Shown here in pieces: positions 61,626-64,000 of a stretch of DNA of 64,000 nucleotides (positions within the stretch are counted from its first letter, which is position 1; the number at the start of each line of letters is the position of its first letter). The DNA comes from Asanoa hainanensis (GTDB taxonomy: Bacteria > Actinomycetota > Actinomycetes > Mycobacteriales > Micromonosporaceae), in contig NZ_FZPH01000008.1 in the NCBI RefSeq assembly GCF_900188485.1, forward strand, positions 1 to 64,000, read 5' to 3'. The position numbers were made by a program, and so were the translations under genes. The notes under the pieces are model-generated. The model worked only from the letters and a program-made list of their open reading frames with translations. It searched no databases and was not told where the DNA came from.

Positions 61626-61646
61626 GCCATCCGGTAATCTCTGCCG

Positions 61647-61866
61647 CAACGGCGCAGACGGAACCAAGTAGCGATCGACCACGCCGGCAGAGAGAGCCAC
61701 CAGCAGCTGTGACGGTGGCCCGGCGCCGGTCGCGAAGACACTCCCGAGCCGAGCACGACAAATGAGGTCCCCGCGCCACAAACGTGGGGGCGAAGGTGTG
61801 GTGGCACCGCGAGGAACCCGCTCGCCCACACCTCCCGGGGATCGCGTTGCGATTGACGAGGAGGTC
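61647..61866 (+). promoter_or_regulatory. aspartate-specific T-box riboswitch leader
   Basis: Leader between a -10 (TAATCT 61635-61640) and the synthetase start. Seen: AGTA (61668-61671) and GAA (61734-61736) flank a helix, with specifier GAC (61737-61739) followed by A; AGAGAG (61689-61694) and GCUGUGA (61706-61712) are the distal stem I motifs. The T-box TGGCACCGCG (61803-61812) includes TGGC, complementary to GCCA of a tRNA with G73, as in tRNA-Asp. ACCTCC (61830-61835) can mask the ribosome site GGAGGT (61860-61865), suggesting translational control by charging level. Confidence 0.85.
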
Positions 61867-61871
61867 CACCC

Positions 61872-63131
61872 ATGCAACGCATCCTGTCCAGCCAGTTGCC
61901 CGCCTACGCCGGCCGCACCGTCACGGTCGCCGGCTGGGTCCACCGCCGCCGCGTGCTGAAGGCCGTCGCCTTCCTGATCATGCGCGACCGGGCCGGCCTG
62001 GTCCAGATCGTCGTCACCGACCCCGACCTGCGCGACAAGCTCGAAGAGCTGACCGAGGAGACGGTCGTCGAGGTCACCGGCACGGTGACGATCAACAGCG
62101 CCGCGCCGTTGGGCGTGGAGCTCACCCAGCCGGTGGTACGCGCACTGAGCGCGCCAGCCGCGCCGCCCCCGTTCGACCTCTACCGGCCGCTGCTCACGGC
62201 GAACCTGCCGACCCAGCTCGACCACGCCTCCGTGGCGCTGCGGCACGCCACCCGCCGCCGTGCGGTCACGGCCGCCGCGGCCGCCGCCGAGGGGTTCCGC
62301 GCGACCCTCGACGCGCGCGGCTTCACCGAGATCTTCACACCCAAGATCGTCGCCTCGGCCACCGAGAGCGGGGCCAACGTCTTCGGCATCGACTACTTCG
62401 GCAGCCGGGCCTTCCTCGCCCAGAGCCCGCAGTTCTACAAGCAGCTCATGGTCGGGGTCTTCGAGCAGGTCTACGAGGTCGGCCCCGTGTTCCGCGCCGA
62501 GCCGCACGACACGGCCCGCCACCTGGCCCAGTACACGTCGCTCGACGTCGAGCTGGGCTTCATCGAGGACCACCTCGACGTGATGGCGGTGCTGCGCGAC
62601 GTCGTGGCCGGCATGACCGAGGCGGTCGCCGACCGGCTGCCCGGCGTGAAGATGCCGATCGTGCCGGCCGAGATCCCGGCCGTCCACTTCACGACCGCGC
62701 TGGAGATCGCCGGTGCGCCGGCCGACGAGCCCGACCTGGCCCCCGCGCACGAGCGGGCGCTGGGCGAGTGGGCGCTGCGCGAGCACGGCTCGGACTTCCT
62801 CTTCGTGACGGGCTACCCGATGCGCAAGCGGCCGTTCTACACGCACCCCGAGCCGGGCCGCCCGACCCACTCGAACTCGTTCGACCTGCTGTTCCGCGGC
62901 TTGGAGATGGTCACGGGCGGGCAGCGGCTGCACGAGCACGCCGACTACGTGGCCGCGTTGAACGGCGACCTGACCGGGGTCGAGACCTACGTCGAGGCGT
63001 TCCGACACGGCATGCCGCCGCATGGCGGCTTCGCGATCGGCCTGGAGCGCTTCGTGGCCCGCCTGCTGGGCGCGACCAACGTCCGCGAGGTCGCGGTCTT
63101 CCCGCGCGACCTGCACCGCCTCACGCCGTAG
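61872..63131 (+). CDS. aspartyl-tRNA synthetase, archaeal (AspS2/non-discriminating) type
   Basis: 419-residue class IIb aminoacyl-tRNA synthetase of the compact archaeal-like branch that lacks the bacterial GAD insertion. An OB-fold anticodon domain (residues 1-100) includes VAGWVHRRRVLKAVAFLIMRDRAGLVQIVV. Motif 2 is GPVFRAEPHDTARHLAQYTSLDVE and motif 3 is GGFAIGLERFVARLL. It attaches aspartate to tRNA-Asp, perhaps also tRNA-Asn for transamidation. ATG 61872 follows GAGGAGGT. It probably coexists with a bacterial-type AspRS elsewhere. The T-box supports starvation induction. Confidence 0.93.
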   Translation: MQRILSSQLPAYAGRTVTVAGWVHRRRVLKAVAFLIMRDRAGLVQIVVTDPDLRDKLEELTEETVVEVTGTVTINSAAPLGVELTQPVVRALSAPAAPPPFDLYRPLLTANLPTQLDHASVALRHATRRRAVTAAAAAAEGFRATLDARGFTEIFTPKIVASATESGANVFGIDYFGSRAFLAQSPQFYKQLMVGVFEQVYEVGPVFRAEPHDTARHLAQYTSLDVELGFIEDHLDVMAVLRDVVAGMTEAVADRLPGVKMPIVPAEIPAVHFTTALEIAGAPADEPDLAPAHERALGEWALREHGSDFLFVTGYPMRKRPFYTHPEPGRPTHSNSFDLLFRGLEMVTGGQRLHEHADYVAALNGDLTGVETYVEAFRHGMPPHGGFAIGLERFVARLLGATNVREVAVFPRDLHRLTP

Positions 63132-63133
63132 AA

Positions 63134-63167
63134 AAGAAGGGTCCCTTCCTAGGAAGGGACCCTTCTT
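63134..63167 (+). terminator. 34-nt perfect palindromic terminator
   Basis: The whole segment reads the same on both strands (AAGAAGGGTCCCTTCC then its complement). It is bidirectional and serves the synthetase and lipB genes. Confidence 0.95.
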
Positions 63168-63211
63168 GGCAAACCAGCCTCAGCCCAGCGGCGGCGAAAG
63201 TCGCCCCCTGC

Positions 63212-63850
63212 TCAGCCCAGGAGCGTCGGCAGGCGACGCTCCACGATCGGGAGCACGTCGTCGACGGTGATCCGGCGGCCGAGCTCGGCGGTCAGGGACG
63301 TCGTCGTGGCGTCGCGGATGCCGCAGGCCACGATGTGGTCGTACGCGGCGAGGTCGCAGTCGGCGTTGATCGAGAAGCCGTGCTGGGTGACGCCGCGCGA
63401 GACGCGGATGCCGATCGCGGCGACCTTGCGGGCCGGCCCGCGGTCGTCCTCGGCCACCCAGACGCCGCTGCGGCCCTCGATGCGGGTGGTGGCCAGGCCC
63501 AGCTCGGCGCACGTGTCGATGAGCAGCTGCTCGGTGCGCCGCACGTAGGCGACCACGTCGATCGGCGCCGGCAGGCGCAGGATCGGGTAACCGACGAGCT
63601 GCCCCGGCCCATGCCAAGTGATCTTGCCGCCGCGGTCGACGTCGATCACCGGGCTGCCGTCGGTCGGACGGTCCCAGGGCTCGGTGCGCTTGCCGGCGGT
63701 GTAGACGAAGGGGTGTTCCAGGAGCAGCACGGTGTCAGGAGTGACGCCGTCGGCCACCTCGTCGTGGAGGCGGCGCTGCTCGTCCCAGGCGACCTGGTAG
63801 TCGACGGTGCCGAGACGGCGGGCCTGGAGCTTCGGAAGCACGCTGGTCAC
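63212..63850 (-). CDS. lipB: octanoyl-[ACP]:protein octanoyltransferase
   Basis: 212-residue octanoyltransferase that moves octanoate from ACP to lipoyl domains; LipA then adds sulfur. Motifs: [35 protein letters not shown], the acyl-lysine [22 protein letters not shown] and catalytic Cys in VACGIRD. GTG 63850. Converges with the synthetase gene through the shared palindromic terminator. Confidence 0.96.
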   Translation of the reverse strand: MTSVLPKLQARRLGTVDYQVAWDEQRRLHDEVADGVTPDTVLLLEHPFVYTAGKRTEPWDRPTDGSPVIDVDRGGKITWHGPGQLVGYPILRLPAPIDVVAYVRRTEQLLIDTCAELGLATTRIEGRSGVWVAEDDRGPARKVAAIGIRVSRGVTQHGFSINADCDLAAYDHIVACGIRDATTTSLTAELGRRITVDDVLPIVERRLPTLLG

Positions 63851-63904
63851 GCCCCAAAGCGTAGCCCTCGCCCGGCGGCCCGGCCCCCTGACATGATTCG
63901 CGTC

Positions 63905-64000
63905 ATGGTGACCCGGGCGCTGGTCCTGATCCACGCGGGGGTCGCCGCGCTCTGGCTCGGCTCGATGGCCTACAGCCTGTTCGTGGTGCAGCCGAAGCTG
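63905..64000 (+). CDS. CopD/DUF4149-like membrane protein, N-terminal fragment
   Basis: Begins ATG 63905 with [21 protein letters not shown] and [11 protein letters not shown], and runs off the window. The first helix with H...W-G and the following FVVQPKL resemble the TMEM205/DUF4149 or CopD family. Only 32 residues are visible. Confidence 0.6.
   Translation, partial: MVTRALVLIHAGVAALWLGSMAYSLFVVQPKL

Overview
The window is a stretch of high-GC chromosome from a filamentous-type actinobacterium, most likely Micromonosporaceae. The evidence is strong G/C third-position bias, many GTG starts, F420- and SARP-type genes, an AspRS gene behind an actinobacterial-style T-box, and a 34-nt palindromic terminator of a kind I recall from Micromonospora relatives. 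About 62 protein genes, one complete RNase P RNA gene and a rich set of non-coding structures can be supported.

Layout. Positions 1-316 hold what looks like the left end of an IS110-family element: the first 21 codons of a DEDD-type transposase on the minus strand, preceded by about 250 nt of structured non-coding DNA of the kind that encodes a bridge RNA. It abuts a truncated copy of an interspersed repeat that is present complete twice more (47.2 kb and 58.2 kb). Positions 399-3075 are the tightly overlapping nif3 / zinc-ribbon / RNase H-phosphatase operon. From 3.1 to 8.2 kb come small accessory genes, including a barstar-like gene and a stray, rearranged copy of the RNase P RNA specificity domain. 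From 8.4 to 13.6 kb are a secreted GH18 chitinase, a DUF3311/sodium:solute symporter pair, an MFS exporter and a conserved hypothetical. The intact rnpB is at 14.4-14.8 kb. From 15.3 to 18.6 kb a minus-strand cluster carries DinB-like, AlkD-like, a gutted cytidine deaminase, CPBP protease and MarR genes. From 18.8 to 27.2 kb follow a Lys/Ala/Thr-rich histone-like protein, an RNB ribonuclease, an F420-type oxidoreductase, a metal-receptor-like protein, panB, an XRE regulator and nadE.

From 27.3 to 55.8 kb lies the nitrogen block: a GlnA2-type glutamine synthetase, then glnE (adenylyltransferase), then glnA1. GlnR-type operators (GTNAC-N6-GNAAC) lie upstream of both synthetase genes, and only GlnA1 keeps the adenylylation tyrosine. 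Interleaved are an ABC exporter with a DesK/DesR-like two-component pair, a SARP regulator with a secreted DUF2690 protein, a 1337-residue secreted muralytic/SGNH protein, an orphan NIT-domain protein, an LD-carboxypeptidase, a PLP decarboxylase, a second MFS exporter and a giant LuxR-ATPase. From 55.8 to 60.6 kb are two Sel1-repeat proteins, one of them membrane-anchored. The right end has lipA and lipB flanking a divergent aspartyl-tRNA synthetase gene that carries an Asp-specific T-box leader.

The backbone nif3-znr-rnhA/cobC ... panB ... glnA2 ... glnE ... DUF4191-glnA1 ... lipA ... lipB is the gene order I recall from mycobacteria and streptomycetes. The window is this ancient order expanded by lineage-specific insertions. 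The most unusual items are the IS110-like end in a repeat, the inverted S-domain rnpB copy with nearby catalytic-domain-like scraps, the five-fold tandem duplication of a gene tail plus terminator ahead of glnA1, and the Asp T-box.
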